From: Riemerella anatipestifer_E
Lineage (GTDB): Bacteria > Bacteroidota > Bacteroidia > Flavobacteriales > Weeksellaceae
Length of the DNA: 64,000 nt
NCBI RefSeq assembly: GCF_009932355.1
Contig: NZ_LEKU01000026.1
Location: 8,539-72,538 of the forward strand
Direction of reading: 5' to 3'
Part shown: positions 26,452-35,354 of the stretch, one piece after another
Layout: every line of letters starts with the position of its first letter
Position numbering within the stretch: the stretch's first letter is position 1
Program-made: the position numbers and the translations under genes
The notes under the pieces: generated by a model
Told to the model about the DNA's origin: nothing
Database searches by the model: none
The model's input: only the letters and a program-made list of their open reading frames with translations

Positions 26452-26459
26452 TATATTTG
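26452..26459 (+). promoter_or_regulatory. -7 element of the esterase gene
   Basis: TATATTTG matches TAnnTTTG 20 bases before the ATG at 26480, placing the transcription start a few bases before the coding region. Confidence 0.5.
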
Positions 26460-26479
26460 TGTAACAAATTAACTAGCTT

Positions 26480-27364
26480 ATGAAAAAGCAACTTTTATTT
26501 TTTTTAGGAATGCCTGCTCTAGCTTTAGCACAACTAACAGCAGGAGTTCAGACTTATAGTGTTTCGGGGCGAAGCTATGATGTTACAACACCATCTGACT
26601 ATAATCCCGCTAAAGAATATCCTATCGTATTTGAGTTACACTCTTTTGATAAGGATAGAACCCAAATGAATGACCCTAATGTCATCAACGAACAACAATA
26701 CATTTCCGTTCGTCCTGAGGGAACTAGCGTATTTGGGGTACGAGCTTGGAATTCTTGGAACATCACTAAAAGCCTAGGATTTGGTGATGATGTAAATTAC
26801 ATCACTGCAGTTTACAACGATATTAAAACTAAACTAGGCAGTAAATTCAATGCTGATAAAGTCTATGTATATGGCTTTAGTAACGGAGGGGCTATGGCAA
26901 TAAAAATGGTAGAGGAAACTTCTTTGTTTAAAGCTGCCGTCATCCGTTCTATGAGTTTTGAAAGCGGACATAACATTCCATCTACAGCTTCTAAAGTCCC
27001 GATGATATTTATTCACGGTACGGCAGACGAAACTGTACCTTATCAAGGCGGAAGCGGGAAGTATGGTATTATGGCTCCTAATTTTGAATCTATTAAAACC
27101 ACCGTTGACAAGTGGGCTTCTCATCTAGGACTTTCCCAACCTGTAGAAATAAAATATCTAAAGGGGAGTTCTACTGCATCAGATAAAGATTTCTATTTTA
27201 GAGAATATTCTAACGCTACAAACCCCATCTACTTCTTCGTGATAGATGGTGGTGTACACGCTACAGACCAGCAATTCTCTAATAGTAACATTAAAAGAGC
27301 TATGATTAAACTAGCACAAAACCCTAAATGTTACGGTATTTATAGACTTGCTTGTGCACAATAA
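26480..27364 (+). CDS. secreted esterase of the PHB-depolymerase/LpqC alpha/beta-hydrolase type
   Basis: The 294-residue protein has a signal peptide (LFFLGMPALALA then QLTAG) and an alpha/beta-hydrolase fold. The nucleophile elbow GFSNGGAMA (GxSxG, Ser near 136), the acid-loop IHGTADETVPYQGG and the catalytic His in GGVHATDQ form a complete triad. The family includes poly-hydroxybutyrate depolymerase-like, feruloyl and acetylxylan esterases; the natural substrate is unknown. No carbohydrate-binding or type IX sorting domain is present. It has its own promoter element and a downstream bidirectional terminator. Confidence 0.85.
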   Translation: MKKQLLFFLGMPALALAQLTAGVQTYSVSGRSYDVTTPSDYNPAKEYPIVFELHSFDKDRTQMNDPNVINEQQYISVRPEGTSVFGVRAWNSWNITKSLGFGDDVNYITAVYNDIKTKLGSKFNADKVYVYGFSNGGAMAIKMVEETSLFKAAVIRSMSFESGHNIPSTASKVPMIFIHGTADETVPYQGGSGKYGIMAPNFESIKTTVDKWASHLGLSQPVEIKYLKGSSTASDKDFYFREYSNATNPIYFFVIDGGVHATDQQFSNSNIKRAMIKLAQNPKCYGIYRLACAQ

Positions 27365-27368
27365 CTAA

Positions 27369-27399
27369 AAAAAGAGCTACTAAAAAAGTAGCTCTTTTT
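27369..27399. terminator. Bidirectional terminator between converging genes
   Basis: AAAAAGAGCTACT (27369-27381) pairs with AGTAGCTCTTTTT (27387-27399) around A5, serving the esterase gene and the minus-strand surface gene. Confidence 0.88.
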
Positions 27400-27421
27400 A
27401 TTTCGATTAATATTTCATTAT

Positions 27422-27988
27422 TTATTTCCAAGTCCAAAAATTCCATTCTGTACCATTGTACACACAAAGTTGTTCTTTACCTGGTGTATCATCAAAAGCC
27501 ATCATCCCTGGAGCCGGATTAGCAATACTTTTTTGAACATCTTTAAATTTTGGTAATACTAATGCCTTAGAGGTACTCTCTAAAACCAAAATACTATTAG
27601 CTGTACTACTAGAAGCCCCCATAACTACTTGAGCAGTACTTTTTTCCACATTAGATGACAAAGAGGTATTTACTGGGATAGCATTAGTGGTACTAGCCAA
27701 ATAGTTTAAATCTTGCCACAATCCGTTTATTTTAACTTTTACCTTTTTATCACTTCTATCTAAGACAAATGTACCATTAGGAGTAGCTGTATTGTCTACT
27801 AAATTGGCATGAGAAACCCCAACAACCCAAGGCAGTATAATCCCTTTTTTCTCTGCATTATTAAACTCTAGAAGCACTGAATCTCCACTAGAATTAGTAT
27901 TGAGAGAGCCTGTACCGATATTAACCTGAGCCTTAAGAAAAGTTCCCGCACCTAATATTACTAATATCGCTGAATATATGTATTTCAT
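27422..27988 (-). CDS. secreted protein of unknown function (fibre-tip style)
   Basis: From the ATG at 27988 the product is 188 residues with a clear signal peptide (MKYIYSAILVILGAGTFLKAQ). The body reads VNIGTGSLNTNSSGDSVLLEF, GIILPWV, and twice the phrase 'GxMxFDxxxxxxxxYNGTEW' type, ending YNGTEWNFWTWK. These short motifs are shared with flavobacterial surface proteins that bear 'WNGTxW' repeats. The frame extends to 28042, but the signal peptide fixes 27988. It follows the broken surface gene by 22 bases and was probably co-transcribed with it. Confidence 0.7.
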   Translation of the reverse strand: MKYIYSAILVILGAGTFLKAQVNIGTGSLNTNSSGDSVLLEFNNAEKKGIILPWVVGVSHANLVDNTATPNGTFVLDRSDKKVKVKINGLWQDLNYLASTTNAIPVNTSLSSNVEKSTAQVVMGASSSTANSILVLESTSKALVLPKFKDVQKSIANPAPGMMAFDDTPGKEQLCVYNGTEWNFWTWK

Positions 27989-28010
27989 TATTTCTATTTT
28001 TCTATTATCT

Positions 28011-29396
28011 CTACAAATTATTCTTATTATAGGAGGTTCCACTAGGACACCCCGTCTTATTCATACACTTCCACTCTCTTACTACCGTTGGAGATGTACT
28101 TGTTTCCACATAGGCTTTCAAACAATTTTCCACAGTATCATAAACTAACATACCTACCACAGGATTTTTTATAGCTAACATTTCACTTGTCATCATTCTT
28201 GTAATCGTAAAACCTTTAGAATCAGATTCTAAAGCTATATGCCCACCTTTACGAGACATTGGCCAATTTTCACTAGATTCTAAAGTAAGCCTACTCAAAG
28301 CACTAATCCCCACCTTAGTATCTAACTCCGTAGCTGAAGAACTATTGGCTAATGTACAAAAGCATCTATCATTAACAGAGGCGTTATTTGCATTATTTAT
28401 CTCTTGTCCTACTAGATTAGCATCTATCTGTGCTATACCTTGAACACCAGAGGTATTATTAGCTGCCGTGTTTACAATCTCAGGGACACCATTAGCAGCA
28501 GTCATTTTAGAGACAATATCTGTTCCAGAAGTTGATATTGTACCATCTGCTTTGGCTATAATAGACCATTTTTTAGCGACAAAAGGAGTTGTCATATCTG
28601 CTGCAGCTAAATGTGCTATATTCACATTATCCGCTCCCTCCACCGCATCTGGACATCCATCTCCGTCTGAATCTGTATCCAAATCATTTGGCACGCCATC
28701 TCCATCTGTATCACAAGTAGTAGTTAATGCAAAAATAGAATAAGCTACATTATCCCCCGCTCCAATTCCTTTACTTGTAATGTTTATACTGCTTACTTTA
28801 AGATCTTTGGTTAAACCTCTGATATACAAATCAGACGCTGTAGTACCACCCGACGCAAATACAGCTTCACCCGTAGCTATATTATAAGACACTAATCCTT
28901 GATTTCGCCCTAATGCCACCTTTCCAAAACCTGAATTTGGTGTACTGCCATTAACTGTGATAGTATAAGTAGCATTAGGAGAAGCATTATTAGCATTAAC
29001 ATCGTTTATCATAATTGCGATTTCGTTAGCAGGAACAGGAGAAGCAAATGTTATTGTCATGTTTACATTAGCTAACGCCGCCACTCTATTATCCGCTCCA
29101 AGTTAACCAATACTATAGATTACCTGTTTGTCATTTACGGTTGTTACATTAGTCTGAGCAGTAGGAAACCCCGTATAAGATACGGTTGTAGAAGTTAATC
29201 CCTTCCATGTAGTAGATGTATTATTAGCTAAGAAGGTCTTGGGACATTCTGTTATATCTAAAATTCCATCATTATCATCATCTAAATCTTCAAAATCAAC
29301 TATTCCATCTCCATCCGAATCCGGTGAAGAATATTGAGCTGGTGAAAGGACTACTATAAATAAAAATAGAAGCCTTATAAAGTAAATTTGTTTCAT
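28011..29396 (-). pseudogene. surface protein with thrombospondin type-3 repeats, interrupted by an in-frame TAA
   Basis: Two minus-strand frames, 29396-29103 and a continuation to 28011, are in the same reading frame and are separated only by TAA at 29105-29103. Codons between the stop and the next ATG (29084) read LGADNRVAALANVNM without interruption, so a single base change (for example CAA to TAA) would explain it. The first part has a signal peptide (LLFLFIVVLSPAQ) and a calcium-binding TSP3 block (DSDGDGIVDFEDLDDDNDG). The second part has another such block (DTDGDGVPNDLDTDSDGDG) and a C-terminal domain with TRMMTSEMLAIKNPVVGMLVYD. The intact form would be a secreted adhesin-like protein of about 460 residues. 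Confidence 0.8.
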
Positions 29397-29484
29397 ATTA
29401 TTATCAAATTAATATATTATTGAATTATTTGAATTTTATCAAATAGCATGCCTAAAAAATTAACAACTTCAAAGTTAATCAAAA

Positions 29485-29520
29485 AAAAAGCTACAGCATA
29501 TTAAATTTACTGTAGCTTTT
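29485..29520 (-). terminator. Terminator of the rplKAJL operon
   Basis: On the minus strand the stem of 29486-29496 (AAAAGCTACAG) and 29510-29520 (CTGTAGCTTTT) is followed by a T9 run (A9 on plus, from 29481). It lies 20 bases after rplL. Confidence 0.88.
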
Positions 29521-29539
29521 ATCTAATTATTAGGTAGTA

Positions 29540-29908
29540 TTATTTTAACTCTACTTCTGCACCAGCTTCTTCTAGTTGCTTCTTAAGAGCTTCAGCCTCA
29601 TCTTTAGAAACTCCTTCTTTAATTGGAGCAGGAGCACCATCTACGATGTCTTTAGCTTCTTTAAGACCAGCACCTGTTAAGTCTTTCACTAACTTAACGA
29701 TAGCTAATTTAGAAGCTCCAGCTGATTTTAATATTACATCAAACTCAGTTTTTTCTTCAGCAGCTTCCCCAGCACCACCAGCAGCAGCAACTACTGTAGC
29801 AGCAGCAGGCTCGATACCGTACTCATCTTTAAGAATTTGAGCTAATTCATTTACATCTTTTACTGTAAGGTTTACAAGCGTTTCCGCTAAATTTTTTAAA
29901 TCTGACAT
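29540..29908 (-). CDS. rplL: 50S ribosomal protein L7/L12
   Basis: L7/L12 forms the dimeric stalk that recruits translation factors. The 122-residue sequence has the N-terminal dimerisation part (MSDLKNLAETLVNLTVKDV), an Ala/Gly-rich hinge (residues 37-52) and the C-terminal factor-binding domain with KLAIVKLVKDLTGAGLKEAKD. It is the last gene of rplK-rplA-rplJ-rplL and is followed by a strong terminator, not by rpoB. Confidence 0.98.
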   Translation of the reverse strand: MSDLKNLAETLVNLTVKDVNELAQILKDEYGIEPAAATVVAAAGGAGEAAEEKTEFDVILKSAGASKLAIVKLVKDLTGAGLKEAKDIVDGAPAPIKEGVSKDEAEALKKQLEEAGAEVELK

Positions 29909-29980
29909 TTTCTTAATGTTTTTGTTGTTAAACGATTTATATTATTTTTTGAGTGTTTCTTTGTTAATTGGTAAAAAGGC

Positions 29981-30484
29981 TTACTCAGCACCTTCTTCCT
30001 TCATTTTGTCTTGGTTTTGAAGAGCAGAAAGAATATTTCTGATAGGAGACTGAAGTAATCCAATGATTTCTCCAAGCATCTCTTCCTTAGACTTAAGACT
30101 TGCAAGAGCACCTAGCTTGTCATCTCCAATATAGAAGGTTTCATCTAAGTAAGCTGCTTTTAGTGCAGGAAATTCTGCATTTTTTCTAAAGTCTTTAATC
30201 AGCTTAGCAGGAGCATTAGCCGTCTCTGAAATCATTAAAGCAGAATTACCTTTAAATGTTGCAAACATTTCAGAGTAATCTACTCCTTCCATTTGCTCCA
30301 TTGCTTTTCTAAGTAAAGTATTTTTTACTACTTTTAACTTAATATTATTCTTGAAGGCTCTTCTTCTAAAATCTGAAGTCGCAGAAGCATTCATTCCTTC
30401 AAGGCTTGCTACATATACATTTTTAGCATCTTGTAGCAATTCTTTTATCTCTTGTATTACTAATACTTTTTCTTCTTTAGTCAT
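29981..30484 (-). CDS. rplJ: 50S ribosomal protein L10
   Basis: L10 anchors L7/L12 dimers to 23S rRNA. The 167-residue product begins MTKEEKVLVIQEIKELL, has FRRRAFKNNIKLKVVKNTLLRKAME and a C-terminal helical stretch that binds L7/L12. It is separated from rplL by 72 bases, enough for some independent control. Confidence 0.97.
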   Translation of the reverse strand: MTKEEKVLVIQEIKELLQDAKNVYVASLEGMNASATSDFRRRAFKNNIKLKVVKNTLLRKAMEQMEGVDYSEMFATFKGNSALMISETANAPAKLIKDFRKNAEFPALKAAYLDETFYIGDDKLGALASLKSKEEMLGEIIGLLQSPIRNILSALQNQDKMKEEGAE

Positions 30485-30497
30485 TGTCTTACAGATT

Positions 30498-31190
30498 TTA
30501 GTTTACAGATTTAGTATCGATTGCTATACCAGGCCCCATTGTAGGAGAGATGTAAATACTCTTCATATAAGTTCCTTTAGCAGCTGTAGGCTTAAGTTTT
30601 ATTAAAGTTTGCACCAATTCTTGGGCATTTTCTTTAATTTTTTCAGCATCAAAAGACACCTTACCTATAGCAGCATGTACGATACCATACTTATCCACTT
30701 TAAAGTCTATTTTACCAGCCTTAACCTCAGAAACCGCCTTTCCTACTTCCATAGTTACAGTTCCTGATTTAGGGTTTGGCATAAGACCTCTTGGACCTAA
30801 CACTCTACCTAGAGGGCCTAATTTCCCCATCACAGCAGGCATAGTAACAATAACATCTACATCTGTCCAACCACCTTTGATTTTCTCTAGATACTCATCA
30901 AGACCTACAAAGTCCGCCCCAGCCTCTTTAGCCTCAGCCTCCTTATCTGGAGTTACTAAAGCTAGAACTTTAACATCTTTACCTGTCCCGTGAGGAAGAG
31001 AAACAACTCCTCTTACCATTTGATTCGCTTTTCTCGGGTCAACACCCAATCTCACAGCGATATCTACAGAAGCATCAAACTTTGCAGTACTTACCTCCTT
31101 TACTAAAGCCGAAGCTTCTTCAAGAGTGTAAAACTTATTTTTTTCTATCTTAGTAGAAACTTCTTTTTGCTTTTTAGTTAATCTTGCCAT
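30498..31190 (-). CDS. rplA: 50S ribosomal protein L1
   Basis: L1 binds the mobile stalk of 23S rRNA and, in many bacteria, represses its own operon by binding the leader mRNA. The 230-residue sequence contains the signature GPLGRVLGPRGLMPNPKSGTV. It lies 13 bases before rplJ and 11 bases after rplK. Confidence 0.98.
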   Translation of the reverse strand: MARLTKKQKEVSTKIEKNKFYTLEEASALVKEVSTAKFDASVDIAVRLGVDPRKANQMVRGVVSLPHGTGKDVKVLALVTPDKEAEAKEAGADFVGLDEYLEKIKGGWTDVDVIVTMPAVMGKLGPLGRVLGPRGLMPNPKSGTVTMEVGKAVSEVKAGKIDFKVDKYGIVHAAIGKVSFDAEKIKENAQELVQTLIKLKPTAAKGTYMKSIYISPTMGPGIAIDTKSVN

Positions 31191-31201
31191 TTGATTTAAT
31201 T

Positions 31202-31645
31202 TTAAGCGTTAGTAGGTTTAGTTCCTGTTACCTTTAATCCCATAGATCTAGCTGTACCAGCAACCATACTCATTGCAGAATCAAGAGTGAAGCAGTTTAA
31301 ATCTGACATCTTATCTTCCGCTATCTTCTGTACTTGCTCCCAAGATACGCTACCTACTTTCTCTCTGTTAGGCTGTCCTGAACCTTTTTTCACTTTAGAA
31401 GCTTCCAAAAGCTGCACAGCTGCAGGAGGAGTTTTAATTACGAAATCAAATGATTTATCTTCATACACTGTAATTACTACAGGTAATACCTGTCCTGGTT
31501 TATCCTGAGTTCTTCCGTTGAATTGCTTACAAAACTCCATGATATTTACCCCTGCAGAACCTAAAGCAGGTCCTACTGGAGGTGAAGGATTAGCAGCACC
31601 ACCTTTCACCTGGAGCTTAACCATTTTAAAGACTTTCTTTGCCAT
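31202..31645 (-). CDS. rplK: 50S ribosomal protein L11
   Basis: L11 forms the GTPase-associated centre base. The 147-residue sequence has LQVKGGAANPSPPVGPALG at the N-terminus and the RNA-binding C-terminal domain ending in GTARSMGLKVTGT. It is first in the operon, with a strong promoter and structured leader upstream. Confidence 0.98.
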   Translation of the reverse strand: MAKKVFKMVKLQVKGGAANPSPPVGPALGSAGVNIMEFCKQFNGRTQDKPGQVLPVVITVYEDKSFDFVIKTPPAAVQLLEASKVKKGSGQPNREKVGSVSWEQVQKIAEDKMSDLNCFTLDSAMSMVAGTARSMGLKVTGTKPTNA

Positions 31646-31703
31646 GTTTGTTTTTTAAAAAAATTAAAAATATAAAAAATGTGGAAGCATTCTTTTTAAT
31701 AAC

Positions 31704-31755
31704 CTGAGTTTAAGTAGAAAGTGTAACTCTCTCACCTGAATACACTTCTTCTCAG
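31704..31755 (-). promoter_or_regulatory. Structured leader of the rplKAJL operon
   Basis: Between the predicted transcription start (about 31760) and rplK the minus-strand RNA can form nested stems. The outer stem joins 31704-31708 (CTGAG) with 31751-31755 (CTCAG); the inner joins 31719-31725 (AAGTGTA) with 31741-31747 (TACACTT). L1 autoregulation through such leaders is known in other bacteria; here it is an inference. Confidence 0.45.
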
Positions 31756-31766
31756 ATTACAAGGTG

Positions 31767-31798
31767 CAAAATTATATATTTTTTTTTTAGCACACAAA
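31767..31798 (-). promoter_or_regulatory. Promoter of rplKAJL
   Basis: On the minus strand TTTG (plus 31795-31798), 20 bases, then TAATTTTG (plus 31767-31774) match the Bacteroidota -33/-7 consensus. Confidence 0.75.
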
Positions 31799-31823
31799 TA
31801 AATTTATATTTTTTAAAATTAAA

Positions 31824-31851
31824 AACCACCTCGAAATAACGAAGTGGTTTA
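31824..31851 (-). terminator. Terminator of nusG
   Basis: AAACCACCTCG (31824-31834) pairs with CGAAGTGGTTT (31841-31851) with one mismatch; A/T-rich sequence follows on the minus strand. It separates nusG from the rplK promoter. Confidence 0.7.
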
Positions 31852-31872
31852 TTTCACTCTAAAAACATAAGT

Positions 31873-32415
31873 TTATATTTTTTCTACTTGCATATAATTA
31901 AGTTCAAGAGGGGTTTTTCTACCGAAGATAAGAACCATAACTTCTAATTTCTTTTTATCCTCATGAATCTTCTCTATTGTTCCATTAAACCCATTAAAAG
32001 GTCCATCGATCACCTTAACACTCTCTCCTACTACATAAGGAATATCAACATCTGTAGCAAACTGTGACAACTCATCCATCCTACCTAACATTCTATTTAC
32101 CTCAGACTTTCTCATAGGAACCGGATCTCCTCCCTTAGTAAGGCTCAGAAAAGAAATAACACCTGGTATATTCTTTATAATATGAGGCACTTCTCCCGTA
32201 AGATTAGCTTCCACCATTAAATAACCAGGATAGTAAGGTTTCTCTTTTTGTACCTTCTTTCCATTTCTCATTTGAATTGTTTTCTCCATAGGAATAACTA
32301 TCTGAGAAACCAAATCCTCTAACTTAAATCTTTGGATTTCATTTTCTATATAGCTCTTCACTTTATTTTCCTGTCCGCTTACTGCTTTCAGCACATACCA
32401 TTTAAGCTCACTCAT
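31873..32415 (-). CDS. nusG: transcription termination/antitermination factor NusG
   Basis: NusG binds RNA polymerase and couples it to ribosomes or Rho. From the ATG at 32415 the 180-residue protein begins MSELKWYVLKAVSGQENKV, the normal NGN-domain start, and ends with a KOW domain (VGESVKVIDGPFNGFNGTIEKI). A longer frame to 32505 adds a hydrophobic unlikely extension and is rejected. It follows secE by 19 bases. Confidence 0.96.
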   Translation of the reverse strand: MSELKWYVLKAVSGQENKVKSYIENEIQRFKLEDLVSQIVIPMEKTIQMRNGKKVQKEKPYYPGYLMVEANLTGEVPHIIKNIPGVISFLSLTKGGDPVPMRKSEVNRMLGRMDELSQFATDVDIPYVVGESVKVIDGPFNGFNGTIEKIHEDKKKLEVMVLIFGRKTPLELNYMQVEKI

Positions 32416-32434
32416 CGGATAAAAACAATTTAAA

Positions 32435-32641
32435 TTAATTAAACAAGTTAATAAGTAAACTAAAAATATTATTGATTGATCTACTAAAAAGAGTATCAAC
32501 ACCAAAAGTAAACAAAGCTAATATCAAAGTAGATACAGCAACAACTGTAGTAGAAGATTGTAAATCTACCCACTTAGGCCATTCCACCTTATCTTTAAAC
32601 TCTATATACGAATCTTTTAAAAAGCTTACTAACGAACTCAT
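32435..32641 (-). CDS. secE: preprotein translocase subunit SecE
   Basis: SecE clamps the SecY channel in the inner membrane. The 68-residue protein is the single-helix type: an amphipathic N-terminus (SFLKDSYIEFKDKVEWPKW) followed by one membrane helix (TTVVAVSTLILALFTFGV). The frame begins at a TTG (32650), but the ATG at 32641 gives MSSLVSF, the usual start. It lies between tRNA-Trp and nusG, the usual order. Confidence 0.93.
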   Translation of the reverse strand: MSSLVSFLKDSYIEFKDKVEWPKWVDLQSSTTVVAVSTLILALFTFGVDTLFSRSINNIFSLLINLFN

Positions 32642-32654
32642 TTTAAACAATTTG

Positions 32655-32725
32655 CACGGGCACTAGGATTCGAACCCAGATCAACGGTTTTGGAGACCGG
32701 TATCCTACCATTGGACGATGCCCGT
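32655..32725 (-). tRNA. trnW: tRNA-Trp (anticodon CCA)
   Basis: Cloverleaf with acceptor stem ACGGGCA/TGCCCGT, anticodon loop CTCCAAA and T-loop GGTTCGAATCC. CCA end is not encoded. It sits between tuf and secE. Confidence 0.95.
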
Positions 32726-32734
32726 AAGTTAATT

Positions 32735-32783
32735 TAATAAAAATAAAGAGCCCTCAGAAAACTTTCATTTATCTGAAAGCTCT
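32735..32783 (-). terminator. Terminator of tuf
   Basis: A 12-bp stem joins 32747-32758 with 32772-32783 (two G-T pairs), followed on the minus strand by a T-rich tract. tRNA-Trp lies immediately downstream, so it must have its own promoter or rely on read-through. Confidence 0.8.
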
Positions 32784-32808
32784 TTTATTTATTGTTTTAG
32801 AACTAGGA

Positions 32809-33996
32809 TTAGTCTAGGATTTCAGTTACCTGACCTGCACCTACAGTTCTACCACCTTCTCTAATTGCAAATCTAAGACCCACGTTAAGAGCGATTGGTT
32901 GTAATAATTCTACAGTAATAGTTAAGTTATCACCAGGCATTACCATCTCTACTCCTTCTGGTAAGAAAATCTCACCTGTAACGTCTGTAGTTCTTACATA
33001 GAACTGAGGACGATATTTGTTATGGAAAGGAGTGTGACGACCACCTTCTTCTTTAGAAAGGATATAAACCTCTGCTTTGAATTTTTTGTGTGGAGTTACA
33101 GAACCTTGTTTTGCGATAACCATACCTCTCTTGATATCTGTTTTTTCGATACCTCTTAAAAGTAATCCTACGTTATCACCAGCTTCACCTCTATCTAAGA
33201 TTTTTCTAAACATCTCAACCCCAGTTACAGTAGATGTTAATTTCTCATCTCCCATACCTACGATATCCACAGGATCACCAGTATTGATAACACCAGACTC
33301 AATTCTACCAGTTGCTACAGTACCTCTACCTGTAATAGAGAATACATCTTCGATTGGCATCAAGAATGGCTTATCTTGATCTCTTACTGGTTGCTCAATC
33401 CAAGTATCTACTGCTTCCATTAAAGCATCTACAGTAGCTACCCACTTAGCCTCTCCGTTAAGAGCACCTAAAGCAGAACCTTGGATTACTGGAGAGTTAT
33501 CTCCATCATATTCATAAGTAGAAAGTAAATCTCTTACTTCAAGCTCAACAAGCTCAAGAAGCTCTGGATCATCTACCATATCTACTTTGTTCATGAATAC
33601 TACAATTCTAGGTACATTTACCTGACGACATAATAAGATATGCTCTCTTGTCTGTGGCATAGGACCATCAGTAGCAGCTACCACTAGGATAGCACCATCC
33701 ATCTGTGCAGCACCAGTTACCATGTTCTTAACATAGTCGGCGTGACCAGGACAGTCTACGTGAGCGTAGTGTCTGTTTTCAGTTTCATACTCGATGTGAG
33801 CAGTATTAATTGTAATACCTCTTTCTTTTTCCTCTGGAGCAGAGTCAATAGAAGAGAAATCTTTTACTTCAGCAAGACCTTTATCTGCTAATACTTTAGA
33901 AATAGCCGCAGTCAAGGTAGTTTTACCGTGGTCTACGTGACCAATAGTACCAATGTTTAAGTGCGGTTTGTTACGATTAAACGTTTCCTTTGCCAT
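32809..33996 (-). CDS. tuf: elongation factor Tu
   Basis: EF-Tu delivers aminoacyl-tRNA to the ribosome. The 395-residue protein shows all G-motifs: GHVDHGKTT, the switch RGITINTAH, DCPGHADY, and NKVD, with domains 2 and 3 complete (ending VGAGQVTEILD). Only one tuf copy occurs in this window. Its codon use is strongly biased, as expected for a highly expressed gene. Confidence 0.99.
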   Translation of the reverse strand: MAKETFNRNKPHLNIGTIGHVDHGKTTLTAAISKVLADKGLAEVKDFSSIDSAPEEKERGITINTAHIEYETENRHYAHVDCPGHADYVKNMVTGAAQMDGAILVVAATDGPMPQTREHILLCRQVNVPRIVVFMNKVDMVDDPELLELVELEVRDLLSTYEYDGDNSPVIQGSALGALNGEAKWVATVDALMEAVDTWIEQPVRDQDKPFLMPIEDVFSITGRGTVATGRIESGVINTGDPVDIVGMGDEKLTSTVTGVEMFRKILDRGEAGDNVGLLLRGIEKTDIKRGMVIAKQGSVTPHKKFKAEVYILSKEEGGRHTPFHNKYRPQFYVRTTDVTGEIFLPEGVEMVMPGDNLTITVELLQPIALNVGLRFAIREGGRTVGAGQVTEILD

Positions 33997-34047
33997 GATT
34001 TTAATATTTAATTTTACTAATTTTTAATTTTATCCCTTTTCGGTCTG

Positions 34048-34075
34048 CAAATATAGTATTTTTTTTGAAAACAAA
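34048..34075 (-). promoter_or_regulatory. Promoter of tuf
   Basis: On the minus strand TATATTTG (plus 34048-34055) is preceded by TTTG (plus 34072-34075) at 16 bases, a slightly short spacing. Confidence 0.5.
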
Positions 34076-34166
34076 AACATTTTCATTAAAATTTTATCAT
34101 CCTAATTTTAATATGTATTTTCCCACTATCTAATTAAGTTTCAAAAAACATATAAATATATAACTT

Positions 34167-35186
34167 CTATAGTTCTGATAAAATCCTCTTATTTATCTTT
34201 TTCACTAAAGCTGGCCCCTCATATATAAAACCAGTATAAAGCTGAACTAAGGTAGCTCCAGCTTTTATTTTTTCTAAAGCGTCCTCTTCAGAATGAATTC
34301 CCCCAACCCCAATAATAGGAAAAGCTCCTCCGCTTTTTTCTGACAGAAATTTAATTACCTCCGTTGCTCTTTCTCGAAGAGGTTTACCAGACAATCCCCC
34401 AACTTCAGATTTTAAATTTGACTTCAGGTTTTCCCTACTTATAGTTGTATTAGTAGCTATAACCCCCGCTGTATTTGTTGTCTTGACAATATCAATCACA
34501 TCCAAAAGTTGAGAATCTGTAAGGTCAGGAGCAATTTTTAACAAAATAGGTTTCTGTTTTATTTTCTTTTGATTTTCCAGCTGAAGTAGCTTCAATAGTT
34601 TTGTAAGCGGTTCTTTCTCCTGCAAATCTCTTAAATTAGGGGTATTGGGAGAGCTAACATTCACTACAAAATAATCCACATAATCATAGAGTGCATTGAA
34701 GCATATAATATAATCTTCCTCCGCATTATCATTATTGGTAACTTTATTCTTCCCTATATTTCCACCTATAAGCACTCCCTTATTTTTTTTCAATCTTTTT
34801 ACCACCTCATCTACTCCTCCATTATTGAATCCCATTCTATTTATGACTGCCTCATCTTCCTTCAACCTAAATAATCTTTGTTTATCATTCCCTAGTTGAG
34901 ACTTAGGTGTAATGGTTCCTATCTCTATAAAACCAAATCCAAAAGAGGAAAGCTCGTTGTATAGCTTAGCATCCTTATCAAACCCAGCCGCTAAACCTAC
35001 AGGATTTTTAAACTTTAATCCAAAAACCTCCCTTTTTAATTTGGGATTCTCTATCACATAGCGAGAACTCACTAAAGAAGAAATAAACGGTATCTTAAAA
35101 AGAGTTTTTATAAACTTAAAGGTAAAATGATGAACCTCTTCTGGGTCAAAACGAAATAATAACGGACGAATGACTGTTTTATACAT
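34167..35186 (-). CDS. pyrD: dihydroorotate dehydrogenase (quinone), class 2
   Basis: PyrD oxidises dihydroorotate to orotate in pyrimidine synthesis, passing electrons to quinone at the membrane. The 339-residue sequence has the class 2 N-terminal helical extension (FDPEEVHHFTFKFIKTLFK), GLAAGFDKDAKLY for FMN, the catalytic Ser in NVSSPNTPNLRDLQ, and IGVGGIHSEEDALEKI near the phosphate site. It sits between the tRNA cluster and tuf, interrupting an arrangement that is contiguous in enterobacteria. Confidence 0.96.
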   Translation of the reverse strand: MYKTVIRPLLFRFDPEEVHHFTFKFIKTLFKIPFISSLVSSRYVIENPKLKREVFGLKFKNPVGLAAGFDKDAKLYNELSSFGFGFIEIGTITPKSQLGNDKQRLFRLKEDEAVINRMGFNNGGVDEVVKRLKKNKGVLIGGNIGKNKVTNNDNAEEDYIICFNALYDYVDYFVVNVSSPNTPNLRDLQEKEPLTKLLKLLQLENQKKIKQKPILLKIAPDLTDSQLLDVIDIVKTTNTAGVIATNTTISRENLKSNLKSEVGGLSGKPLRERATEVIKFLSEKSGGAFPIIGVGGIHSEEDALEKIKAGATLVQLYTGFIYEGPALVKKINKRILSEL

Positions 35187-35243
35187 TTTATTAGGATTTA
35201 TTAGATTTACAAAAATAATAAACCCTATAATGAGAAACTAATA

Positions 35244-35277
35244 AAAACAAAAAAAATCTCTCATCACTGAGAGATTT
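35244..35277 (-). terminator. Terminator of the tRNA cluster
   Basis: AAATCTCTCA (35254-35263) pairs with TGAGAGATTT (35268-35277), followed on the minus strand by T8. Confidence 0.85.
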
Positions 35278-35279
35278 AG

Positions 35280-35351
35280 AGCCAATATCGGGACTTGAAC
35301 CCGAGACCTCTTCCTTACCAAGGAAGCGCTCTACCGCTGAGCTATATCGGC
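35280..35351 (-). tRNA. trnT: tRNA-Thr (anticodon GGT)
   Basis: Acceptor GCCGATA/TATTGGC, anticodon stem CTTCC/GGAAG with loop TTGGTAA, and the T-loop GGGTTCAAGTCCC. Last gene of the four-tRNA cluster. Confidence 0.95.
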
Positions 35352-35354
35352 TTA

